From an uncultured Roseicyclus sp. (GTDB lineage: Bacteria; Pseudomonadota; Alphaproteobacteria; Rhodobacterales; Rhodobacteraceae): a stretch of DNA of 64,000 nt. The translations under genes and the position numbers were made by a program. The notes below the pieces were generated by a model that saw nothing but the letters and a program-made list of their open reading frames with translations, was not told where the DNA came from and did not search any database. This document shows positions 35,347 to 42,788 of the stretch, piece after piece (the first letter of the stretch is position 1; the number at the start of each line of letters is the position of its first letter). The stretch is from positions 1,054,001-1,118,000 of the forward strand of contig CANLLF010000001.1 in the NCBI GenBank assembly GCA_947491935.1. Reading direction: 5' to 3'.

Positions 35347-36750
35347 CTACCGCAGGATCGGAACCGCTGGCTCTCCATCCCGCTCGAAGGCCGGCGGGCG
35401 CGGCCCACCCGTGGCCCAATCCAGCAATTCGACCGTATGGACAATCGGTATGTCGGTCGCTGATCCGATCTGCATCATGCACCCGATATTGCCCGCCGCG
35501 ATGATGTCTGGCTGCACGGCCTCCAGCGTCTGAACCTTGAGCGCCTTCAATTGGCCCGAAATCTCGGGCTGCATCAGATTGTATGTCCCCGCCGAGCCGC
35601 AGCAGAGATGGCTATCCGCGGGCTCCACCACCTGAAACCCGGCGCGCTTCAGCAGATCCTTGGGGTAGGTCTTAATCTGTTGGCCATGCTGCAAGGAACA
35701 CGCGGCGTGATAGGCGACCGTCAGCACATCCTTGCGACGCCGCCCGATCCGCCCACCCCGGGCTTCGGGCGCCACATCCGTTCCCGCGACGGCGAGTTTG
35801 GCCACATCGGGCGAAAACGCCTCCGCCCCGTCCGGCAACAGATCGATCAAAACCTCGGACACGTCCTTGGCGATCCCGGCCACCGCAGCCGCATCTTCGG
35901 CCAGCGCGGCATCTTCGCGGAACATGTGGCCGTAATCCTTCACCGTCGTGCCGCAGCCCGACGTGTTGATCACAATCGCGTCGAGGCCCTCACCTTTCAT
36001 CTCCGCCGTCCAGGCGCGGATGTTTTTGGCGGCCGTTGCGTGGCTTTCCTTCGCTTTGCCCATGTGATGGGTCAGCGCGCCGCAACATCCTGCCCCTTCG
36101 GCCACGACCACCTCGGCCCCCAACCGGGTCAGAAGCCGGATCGTGGCATCGTTAATATCGGTATTGAGCGCCTTCTGCGCGCAGCCGGTCATCAGCGCCA
36201 CGCGCATTTTCCTGTTCGCCGCCGGGAACGTCTGCGGGTCATCGTTCCGGCTCACCGGCGGGATCACCTTGGGGGCCATGGCCAGCATTGCCTTCAGCCG
36301 TGCATCCGGCATCAGGAAGGCGAAGGGCCGCCCGATCTTGGCCCCCAGAAGGGCCACTCGGAACCGCGTCGGATAGGGCAGGATCTGCGCCAACGTCCAG
36401 CGTAGAACGCGTTCGAACAGGGGCCTCTTGTAGGTCTGTTCAATATATTCCCGCGCGTGATCGACCAGATGCATGTAATGCACGCCGGACGGACAGGTCG
36501 TCATGCAGGCAAGGCAGGACAAGCACCGATCTATATGCTTTACCGTCTTCTCATCGGCGGCGCGGTTGTTCTCCAGCATGTCCTTGATCAGATAGATCCG
36601 GCCCCGCGGGCTATCCAACTCGTCCCCAAGCACCTGATAGGTCGGGCAGGTCGCCGTGCAGAACCCGCAATGCACGCAGGTCCGCAGGATCTCGTTCGAC
36701 CGCTGGATCGCGGGTTCTTTGAGCTGCTCGGGCGAAAAGGTCGTCTGCAT
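35347..36750 (-). CDS. glcF: glycolate oxidase iron-sulfur subunit
   Basis: GlcF, 467 residues, carries electrons from the flavin subunits of glycolate oxidase. Two 4Fe-4S motifs are at Cys25-28-31-35 (CVHCGFCTATCP) and Cys76-79-82-86 (CLSCLACMTTCP). Two CCG-type cysteine-rich domains follow (EGAGCCGALTHHMG and ADSHLCCGSAGTYN). It is the last gene of glcDEF, one base after glcE. Glycolate is a major product of phytoplankton photorespiration, which fits a marine heterotroph. No glcB or glcC lies nearby. Confidence 0.95.
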   Translation of the reverse strand: MQTTFSPEQLKEPAIQRSNEILRTCVHCGFCTATCPTYQVLGDELDSPRGRIYLIKDMLENNRAADEKTVKHIDRCLSCLACMTTCPSGVHYMHLVDHAREYIEQTYKRPLFERVLRWTLAQILPYPTRFRVALLGAKIGRPFAFLMPDARLKAMLAMAPKVIPPVSRNDDPQTFPAANRKMRVALMTGCAQKALNTDINDATIRLLTRLGAEVVVAEGAGCCGALTHHMGKAKESHATAAKNIRAWTAEMKGEGLDAIVINTSGCGTTVKDYGHMFREDAALAEDAAAVAGIAKDVSEVLIDLLPDGAEAFSPDVAKLAVAGTDVAPEARGGRIGRRRKDVLTVAYHAACSLQHGQQIKTYPKDLLKRAGFQVVEPADSHLCCGSAGTYNLMQPEISGQLKALKVQTLEAVQPDIIAAGNIGCMMQIGSATDIPIVHTVELLDWATGGPRPPAFERDGEPAVPILR

Positions 36751-36751
36751 C

Positions 36752-37909
36752 TCACGCGCCTCCCATCAAGCCGGGGTTCAGGATACCGCGCGGATCGAAC
36801 TTGGCCCGCAACCCTTGCGACAAGGCCGCCACGCCGGGCGCCTCGGGCTGAAACACATCGACCTGCCGCACGACGGATTCCGGCGCGCGGAACAGCGTCG
36901 CATGCCCTCCACCGTTTTCCGTAACGGCGGCCTGAACGGCGTGATGCGCTGCCACGATGGAGGCATCATCTCCCTCAAGCCGCAGCCACGCCAAGCCACC
37001 GGCCCAATCCAACCGATGATCAAACGCACCGATTTCTGCGATCGCGGGCAGGAAGCGATCCACCATATCCGTCGGTTTCATCGACACGCGCCAGACTGCA
37101 CCCGGTGCTTCCGTGAAATCCGTCACATCCCGGATTCGCGTCCAGATCGCGGCGGAGGCGTTGGCATCAAACGTCACCTCGATCTCCCCCAGATCGCGCA
37201 GCAGATCGGTCAACTTCCCGATCCGGTAGGCAACCGACGTTTCCAGCCCTTCGATGCGCAGATACGTGCCCTCCCCCGGCACTACGGCCGCGCCCGACAC
37301 CTCGAACGGAGAGGTCACACCGCGCACCGTTGCCTCCAGCGCGTCAGCGCCCTCGGCTCCCCGCACCAGAAGTGTCGCCCCGTCCAACCGGGGCAGCACC
37401 TTAAACGCAACCTCACTCAACACACCCAACGTGCCCCAGGATCCGGCCATCAGTTTCACCAGATCGTACCCCGTCACGTTTTTCATGACCCGACCACCGT
37501 TTTTCAGAACGGTGCCCGCGCCGTCGACAAACCGCACGCCGATAAGGGCGTCGCGACAGGCACCCGCCATCATCCGCCGCGGACCCGCGGCGTTGGCCGC
37601 CACGACACCGCCAATTGTCGGCACTCCGTCGCGCCCCAACAAAGCGCGCATATCAGCAGGCTCAAACGGCAACATCTGCCCTTCCTTTGCCAAGGCATCC
37701 TCGACCTCCGCCAAGGGCGTTCCGGCCTTCGCAACAAGCGTCAAGGCGCCTGGCTCATACAACTCGATCCCCGACATCGCGCTGAGCGACAGAACCTCGC
37801 CAGTGTCAGACGCCCCGATGGACCGCGTTCCGCCGCCAACCACGCGCAACGGCCCGCTGGCCGCCGCCACGACTTCGCTCAGTTCTGCTTCGCTTGCAGG
37901 GCTCAACAT
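36752..37909 (-). CDS. glcE: glycolate oxidase FAD-binding subunit
   Basis: GlcE, 385 residues, the smaller FAD-type subunit of glycolate oxidase. The FAD-binding PCMH part lies at the N-terminus (VVGGGTRSIG, then GGVVAANAAGPRR and VTGYDLVKLMAGSWGTLGV). The C-terminal half is variable and ends FDPRGILNPG, as in GlcD-type flavoproteins. It lies 72 bases after glcD and one base before glcF. Confidence 0.94.
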   Translation of the reverse strand: MLSPASEAELSEVVAAASGPLRVVGGGTRSIGASDTGEVLSLSAMSGIELYEPGALTLVAKAGTPLAEVEDALAKEGQMLPFEPADMRALLGRDGVPTIGGVVAANAAGPRRMMAGACRDALIGVRFVDGAGTVLKNGGRVMKNVTGYDLVKLMAGSWGTLGVLSEVAFKVLPRLDGATLLVRGAEGADALEATVRGVTSPFEVSGAAVVPGEGTYLRIEGLETSVAYRIGKLTDLLRDLGEIEVTFDANASAAIWTRIRDVTDFTEAPGAVWRVSMKPTDMVDRFLPAIAEIGAFDHRLDWAGGLAWLRLEGDDASIVAAHHAVQAAVTENGGGHATLFRAPESVVRQVDVFQPEAPGVAALSQGLRAKFDPRGILNPGLMGGA

Positions 37910-37981
37910 CGAGAGCGCTCCTTCGTCTTTTCGAAAAATCTAAGGGGGTGCAGGGGACTGACGCCCCCTTGGTCGACGCTA

Positions 37982-39427
37982 TCAGGCGGCGACATCCCTT
38001 TCGCGTCGCGCGCGTGACGTCTCCAGCGGGAACACCTTCGCCGGATTCAGAAGCCAGGCCGGATCAAACACGTCCTTCACCTTCATCTGCGCTTCCATGT
38101 CCGCCTCGGTGAATTGCGCGCCCATCAGGTCGCGCTTTTCCACGCCCACGCCATGCTCCCCGGTCAGGCAACCGCCAACCTCCACACAGAGCCGCAGGAT
38201 GTCCGCACCGCATTGCTCACACAGCTCCAGATCGCCCGGCTTGTTCGCATCGAACATGATCAGCGGGTGCATGTTGCCGTCTCCGGCGTGGAACACGTTG
38301 CCCACCTTCAGGCCGTATTTGGCAGAAATCTCCTCAATGCCCTTCAACACCCGCGGCAGTTCGCTCACCGGGATCGTCCCATCCAGACACATGTAATCGG
38401 CGACCTGACCCACCGCGCCGAACGCGCTTTTGCGCCCCAGCCAGATGCGCCCGGCTTCTTCCGCCGTTTCGGCCTCCCGCAATTCCACGGGGTTGTGGCT
38501 GCGCGCGATCTGCTTGATCAGACCAAGCTGCGCGTCGATTTCCTCGGGCGAGCCTTCGACCTCAACGATCAGCAGGGCCTCGCAATCCGGGTACCCCGCC
38601 TTGGCGTGTTTCTCGGTGATCTCAAGGATCGGGCGGTCCATGAACTCGATAGCGACCGGCAAAACACCCGCCTTGATGATGTCCGACACGCAGGCGCCCG
38701 CAACCTCATTGGAGTCAAACCCGATCAGAACGGGCCGGGCCCCTTCCGGCTTGCGCAGGATCCGCAGGGTCGCTTCGGTCACCACACCCAATTGCCCTTC
38801 CGAGCCACATATCAGGCCGAGCAGGTCGTAGCCGCCGCTGTCGAGATGCGCACCGCCAATCTCCATCACGTCACCCTCCATGGACACCATCGTGACGCCC
38901 AGAAGGTTGTTGGTGGTCACTCCATATTTCAGGCAATGGGCCCCGCCGGAATTCATCGCAATATTGCCCGCGATGGCGCAGGCCAGCTGCGATGACGGGT
39001 CGGGGGCGTAGAAGAAGTCCTCCGCCTCGACCGCACCTGTGACGCTCAGGTTCGTGCGGCCCGTTTGCACGCGGATGATGCGGTTGTCGTAATCAGTCTC
39101 CAGCACCTGGTTCAGGCGCGCAACGCCGAGGATCACGCTATCCGCCGTCGGCAAGGCCCCGCCCGCCAACGATGTGCCGGAGCCACGGGGCACCACCGGC
39201 ACACCTTCCTCAAAGCAGATCTTCAAGACGGCCGCGACCTCTTCGGTCGAGGCCGGAAGAACAACGGCCAGGGGCGGGCATTTGTAGGCGGTCAGCGCAT
39301 CACATTCATAGGCGCGTGTCTCGGTCTCATCGTGGATGACGGCGGTTTTGGGCAGCACCCCTGTCAGGCGCTCCACAATCCGCGACTTGCGCGCCAGAAT
39401 GCTGGCATCGGGTGTCGGCATCTCCAT
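37982..39427 (-). CDS. glcD: glycolate oxidase catalytic FAD subunit
   Basis: GlcD, 481 residues, the flavin subunit oxidising glycolate to glyoxylate. PCMH FAD motifs: VVPRGSGTSLAGGALP, PDPSSQLACAIAGNIAMNSGG (in two parts) and YDLLGLICGSEGQLGVV. The C-terminal cap holds GNVFHAGDGNMHP and GGCLTGEHGVGVEKR. ATG 39427 is preceded by AGGAGG; a long in-frame extension runs through the promoter and is rejected. It is the first gene of glcDEF, driven by the promoter at 39472-39500. Confidence 0.95.
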   Translation of the reverse strand: MEMPTPDASILARKSRIVERLTGVLPKTAVIHDETETRAYECDALTAYKCPPLAVVLPASTEEVAAVLKICFEEGVPVVPRGSGTSLAGGALPTADSVILGVARLNQVLETDYDNRIIRVQTGRTNLSVTGAVEAEDFFYAPDPSSQLACAIAGNIAMNSGGAHCLKYGVTTNNLLGVTMVSMEGDVMEIGGAHLDSGGYDLLGLICGSEGQLGVVTEATLRILRKPEGARPVLIGFDSNEVAGACVSDIIKAGVLPVAIEFMDRPILEITEKHAKAGYPDCEALLIVEVEGSPEEIDAQLGLIKQIARSHNPVELREAETAEEAGRIWLGRKSAFGAVGQVADYMCLDGTIPVSELPRVLKGIEEISAKYGLKVGNVFHAGDGNMHPLIMFDANKPGDLELCEQCGADILRLCVEVGGCLTGEHGVGVEKRDLMGAQFTEADMEAQMKVKDVFDPAWLLNPAKVFPLETSRARRERDVAA

Positions 39428-39462
39428 CCCTGTCTCCTCCTCCACGTCACCCAAATGGGCGA

Positions 39463-39500
39463 ATTGGTAAAATAATATAACCAATATGGCGTTTGAGCAA
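39463..39500 (-). promoter_or_regulatory. glcD promoter within an inverted repeat
   Basis: On the minus strand a -35 TTGCTC (39495-39500), a 17-base spacer and a -10 TATTAT (39472-39477) form a good sigma70 promoter. ATTGGT and ACCAAT (39463-39468 and 39480-39485, plus-strand order) flank the -10 with an 11-base spacer. TTGGT/ACCAA arms resemble sites of FadR-subfamily GntR regulators such as GlcC and LldR, though these usually have a shorter spacer. A repressor binding here would block the polymerase. Confidence 0.65.
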
Positions 39501-39566
39501 ATGTTTTCCCCCGCACGCACTGTCGCAGCTTGCAGGCATCCGCGAAGCCGCGCATTCCTTGCGACC

Positions 39567-39980
39567 ATGGAATGGGTCAAAGTACTGCATCTGTTATGTG
39601 TTCTGGGGTGGATGACCGGCATCTTCGCCGCCCCGCGCGCGATCATTTTCTGGAAGCGGGAATGGGAGAAGTCAGGTGAATTCGGTCCCACCGGCGATCT
39701 GACGATCCGGATCTACCGCTTTTCGCTCGGCCTTGGCGTCATCGCGATTCTGTCTGGCCTCTACCTCGCGCATCTCTGGGGCTGGCCCGCCTGGACCCAT
39801 GCCAAGATCGCCATTGTGACCCTTCTGGCGGCCCACTACGGCTGGACCGGGCGGCTGATCCTGAAGGCGCGGCAGGGCATCTTCGAGCAATCCGATCGCT
39901 GGCTGCGCGTCTACAACGAAATCAGTGTTCTGGGCGCCATCGGTGTGCTGATCCTTGTGGTCTACAAACCCTGGCCCTAG
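39567..39980 (+). CDS. HemJ/CopD-like membrane protein
   Basis: A 137-residue protein with four membrane helices. EWVKVLHLLCVLGWMTGIF, THAKIAIVTLLAAHYGW and the terminal VLGAIGVLILVVYKP match the HemJ (UPF0093)/CopD layout, including the His in helix 1 and the His/Lys pair before helix 3. HemJ converts protoporphyrinogen to protoporphyrin in heme synthesis, but a CopD-like role cannot be excluded. The start ATG 39567 begins the first helix. It is divergent from glcD; the long 5' extension of the frame overlaps the glcD promoter. Confidence 0.68.
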   Translation: MEWVKVLHLLCVLGWMTGIFAAPRAIIFWKREWEKSGEFGPTGDLTIRIYRFSLGLGVIAILSGLYLAHLWGWPAWTHAKIAIVTLLAAHYGWTGRLILKARQGIFEQSDRWLRVYNEISVLGAIGVLILVVYKPWP

Positions 39981-40045
39981 CTGGCCCATCGTCTGCTCAC
40001 GGGATCGTGGATGGCGCGGGGCGGCGCAACCGGTAGTCTGACGCC

Positions 40046-40396
40046 ATGAAATATCTGATCCCTCTTTTGCTGCTCGCCAGTCCCGCTCTCGCCGATCCCG
40101 CAGATGTTGTGGCGATCGAAGCTCGCTCCGGTAGCGACGGCTGGCGCTTTGACGTGACGCTGGAACATGGTGATACCGGCTGGGATGACTATGCCGATGG
40201 GTGGCGGGTTGAGCTGGCCGACGGCACCATCGTGGGTGAGCGGCCTCTGGCCCATCCGCACGAGAACGAGCAGCCGTTCACGCGCTCGACCTCCGGTGTG
40301 GTGATCCCCGACGGCACGGTTGAGGTGTTCATCCGGGCCCGGACCAATGTCGACGGGTGGGCCGAGGGCACGACACGCTATCTCCTACCTGAATAA
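40046..40396 (+). CDS. hypothetical periplasmic protein
   Basis: A 116-residue protein with a short Sec signal (KYLIPLLLLASPALA, cleavage about residue 16). The mature part is beta-rich and acidic (WRFDVTLEHGDTGWDDYADGWRVE in two strands, then TVEVFIRARTNVDGW). I recognise no domain. A short hairpin terminator follows. Function is unknown. Confidence 0.65.
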   Translation: MKYLIPLLLLASPALADPADVVAIEARSGSDGWRFDVTLEHGDTGWDDYADGWRVELADGTIVGERPLAHPHENEQPFTRSTSGVVIPDGTVEVFIRARTNVDGWAEGTTRYLLPE

Positions 40397-40423
40397 AGCG
40401 CCCGGTTCTCGCCACGAAAAGGC

Positions 40424-40443
40424 GCGGCTTATGCCGCTTTTAG
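40424..40443 (+). terminator. short hairpin terminator
   Basis: GCGGC, loop TTAT, GCCGC is followed by TTTT on the plus strand, 30 bases after the stop of the periplasmic-protein gene. The stem is short, so confidence is moderate. Confidence 0.5.
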
Positions 40444-40476
40444 GTGTCATTCTGGCCGTCTGAGAAGGAACAGCCG

Positions 40477-40710
40477 ATGATGGACACCTACCGGCCCAAC
40501 ACTCACAAGGCGAAGCAAGCAACACCTGCGCTCGTCCGCTGCCATCGTTGCAGCGGCACCGGGTTCGCCCCCTGTCGCATCTGCGGCGGTGCGGGAAAAT
40601 CCATGGCCGGGGCCGATCTGAACGGCCACCCGATCTTCACGCGGTGTGAAGGATGTCTTGGCCGCCGCACGTCGCGCTGCCCGCAATGCCACGGCCAGCT
40701 GTTTATCTGA
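40477..40710 (+). CDS. small DnaJ-like zinc-finger protein
   Basis: A 77-residue protein with cysteine pairs of the DnaJ central-domain type: CHRCSGTGFAPCRICGGAG and RCEGCLGRRTSRCPQCHG, enough for two zinc sites. No J domain is present. ATG 40477 follows AAGGAA at a good distance. Such short proteins may act as folding or assembly helpers, but no partner is evident. It ends nine bases before the stop of the convergent membrane gene. Confidence 0.7.
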   Translation: MMDTYRPNTHKAKQATPALVRCHRCSGTGFAPCRICGGAGKSMAGADLNGHPIFTRCEGCLGRRTSRCPQCHGQLFI

Positions 40711-40719
40711 TCCAGGCCG

Positions 40720-42786
40720 TCACTGCCGACCTTCCCGCAACCATCCCGCGACCATTAGGCTCGCGGCGATCAGTAGGAACAGCCACGCGGATACAAGCGG
40801 CATGACGGTCACATCCGTGGTGACGTAGGCATCCCGCGTTATCAGCCCCAGCCAGTTGCGCCCATGGGCCGCGCGCCCTTCGCCAACCCGGCGAATATCC
40901 GGCATGCCCTCTTCAAGGCGTATGCTGGTGCCCCCGACGGCCTCGGCCAACGGGTCGACCTGATCGGAGCCCGCAATCGTCACCTCGAATTCGCGCGGCG
41001 CGGCGGGCCCAAGCGCGATGACACGTTCGAAATCACCTTCGACCAGACGGTAGAGGCCCTGCTCCGCCCCCACGATCTCGCCTGTGAAGGCCCCCGGGCT
41101 GCTCTCCTCCAGCATCACCTCAATCTCGTCGCCATCGGGCGTCGTGACGGTCACGCTGCCGACCGTGTCGGCCAGGGTCCGGCGGGTGATCAGGATCGAC
41201 TGGCCGTCGACATCGGCCGTCAGCGCCTCTTCCTCAAGGTCCGGCTCCCCCATCATCCAATGGGCGAGGCGCCGGAGAAGCTCCAACTGCGGGCCGCCAC
41301 CCTCAAACCCGCGATCCCACAACCACGCATGATCCGACGCCAGAAGCGCCACGCGCCCTTCGCCCACGCGGTCCAGCATCAGAAGCGGCGCGTCATCCGC
41401 CCCCTGCATGACGGTCTGCCCGCCCTGCTCCGTCAACTCGATCTGGCGGAACCAACGGCCCCAGGGCGCATCGCTATCGGGCCGTGGCGTATGTTCCGTC
41501 TCCAACCCCGTGGTCACCGGATGCCGCGCGCCCAACTCGCTGATCGTGGGCAGGTACGGGTCTTCGATGACCCGCGCGGTTGGGCGCCCCGGAAGGATCT
41601 CCGACAGCGGCGTTCGATAGAGCGACGACGCACCGGCAAAATCCGGCCCCGCCGCCACCAGAAGCGCGCCGCCATCCTCAACGTAGCGCCGGATATTGTC
41701 GATGTAGAGCATCGGCAGGATACCCCGGCGCTGGTAGCGGTCGAAGATGATCAGGTCGAATTCGTCCACCGCCTCCATGAACAGCTCCCGCGTGGGAAAG
41801 GCGATCAGGCTCAACTCATCAACCGGCACTCCGTCCTGCCGGTCGGGCGGACGCAGGATGGTGAAGTGGACAAGATCGACGGACGGATCGGATTTCAGAA
41901 GGTTGCGCCAGGTGCGCTGGCCGGGATGCGGCTCCCCGGAGACGAGCAGCACGCGCAGCCGGTCGCGGATGCCGTTGATCTGCACCACGGCGGCATTGTT
42001 GCGTGTGGTCAGTTCACCCTCCGCTTCTGGCACGGTGAACTGGATCACGTTCTGGCCCGCATGCTCCAGCGTCAGTGGGAGATCGAGGCTTTCGCCTACC
42101 GGCACGGTATAGGTTTGCGGCGGGCCGCCATCGATGGCGATCACGATATCCGACCGGCCCCCAAGGCCGTCCGGAACGGCCCCTTGATCCTCGATCCGCA
42201 GGGTCAGCTGCACCTCTTCGCCGATGATGGCAAAGGCAGGCGCGGTTTCGATCACCAAACGTCGGTCCCAATCGCCCTCCCGCCCGGTGATCAACGCGTG
42301 GATCGGGGCGGGCATGTCCGGCACGAGCTCCGCATCATGGAGTCGCCCATCCGTCACCAGCAGGGCCCCGGCAATCCGCGCCCGCGGCTCTTCGGCCATC
42401 ATGCGTTGCAGTTCCGCCATCAGGCGGGTGCCAGAATTGTCCTCGGCATCGCCCACCCGGGCGATCCGGGCCTCCATGCCAAGCGCTTCGATCTCCGCTT
42501 CCAGGGCATTGACCGCCTCAGCCGTCTGATCAGGCCGGTCGCTGATCCGCTGGCTGGCGCTTTCGTCCACGACCACCAGCACGATGTCGCTGAGCGGCTC
42601 CCGCTCCTCGCTTTGCAGCGACGGGTTGATCAGCGCCATCAATAGCGCGGCACCGGCCAGCAGTCGGAAGGGCCAGCCGGACAGCCCCCGCCACAGCGAC
42701 AGCGCAACAATCAGGACCAGCGCCGCACCGAGGGCGTAGATCACCATCCAGTCGAGAAGCGGATCAAAGAGGATCTGGTTCGCCAT
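40720..42786 (-). CDS. membrane protein with glutamine-amidotransferase-like domain (MoxR operon)
   Basis: A 688-residue protein. Two helices at residues 8-25 and 32-55 start it, a VWA-like region follows (DIVLVVVDESASQRISD), then immunoglobulin-like sequence. The middle contains a GATase1-like fold (FDLIIFDRYQRRGILPMLYI, YVEDGGALLVAAGPDF) and a single helix ends the protein (PLVSAWLFLLIAASLMVAG). No amidotransferase cysteine is evident. It starts two bases after the stop of the DUF4159 gene and is the last gene of the MoxR operon. Cell-envelope function is inferred from the operon. Confidence 0.75.
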   Translation of the reverse strand: MANQILFDPLLDWMVIYALGAALVLIVALSLWRGLSGWPFRLLAGAALLMALINPSLQSEEREPLSDIVLVVVDESASQRISDRPDQTAEAVNALEAEIEALGMEARIARVGDAEDNSGTRLMAELQRMMAEEPRARIAGALLVTDGRLHDAELVPDMPAPIHALITGREGDWDRRLVIETAPAFAIIGEEVQLTLRIEDQGAVPDGLGGRSDIVIAIDGGPPQTYTVPVGESLDLPLTLEHAGQNVIQFTVPEAEGELTTRNNAAVVQINGIRDRLRVLLVSGEPHPGQRTWRNLLKSDPSVDLVHFTILRPPDRQDGVPVDELSLIAFPTRELFMEAVDEFDLIIFDRYQRRGILPMLYIDNIRRYVEDGGALLVAAGPDFAGASSLYRTPLSEILPGRPTARVIEDPYLPTISELGARHPVTTGLETEHTPRPDSDAPWGRWFRQIELTEQGGQTVMQGADDAPLLMLDRVGEGRVALLASDHAWLWDRGFEGGGPQLELLRRLAHWMMGEPDLEEEALTADVDGQSILITRRTLADTVGSVTVTTPDGDEIEVMLEESSPGAFTGEIVGAEQGLYRLVEGDFERVIALGPAAPREFEVTIAGSDQVDPLAEAVGGTSIRLEEGMPDIRRVGEGRAAHGRNWLGLITRDAYVTTDVTVMPLVSAWLFLLIAASLMVAGWLREGRQ

Positions 42787-42788
42787 CA

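Noticed and set aside
39428-39691. 88-residue N-terminal extension of GlcD
   Set aside because: It covers the promoter and inverted repeat; AGGAGG marks ATG 39427 as the start.
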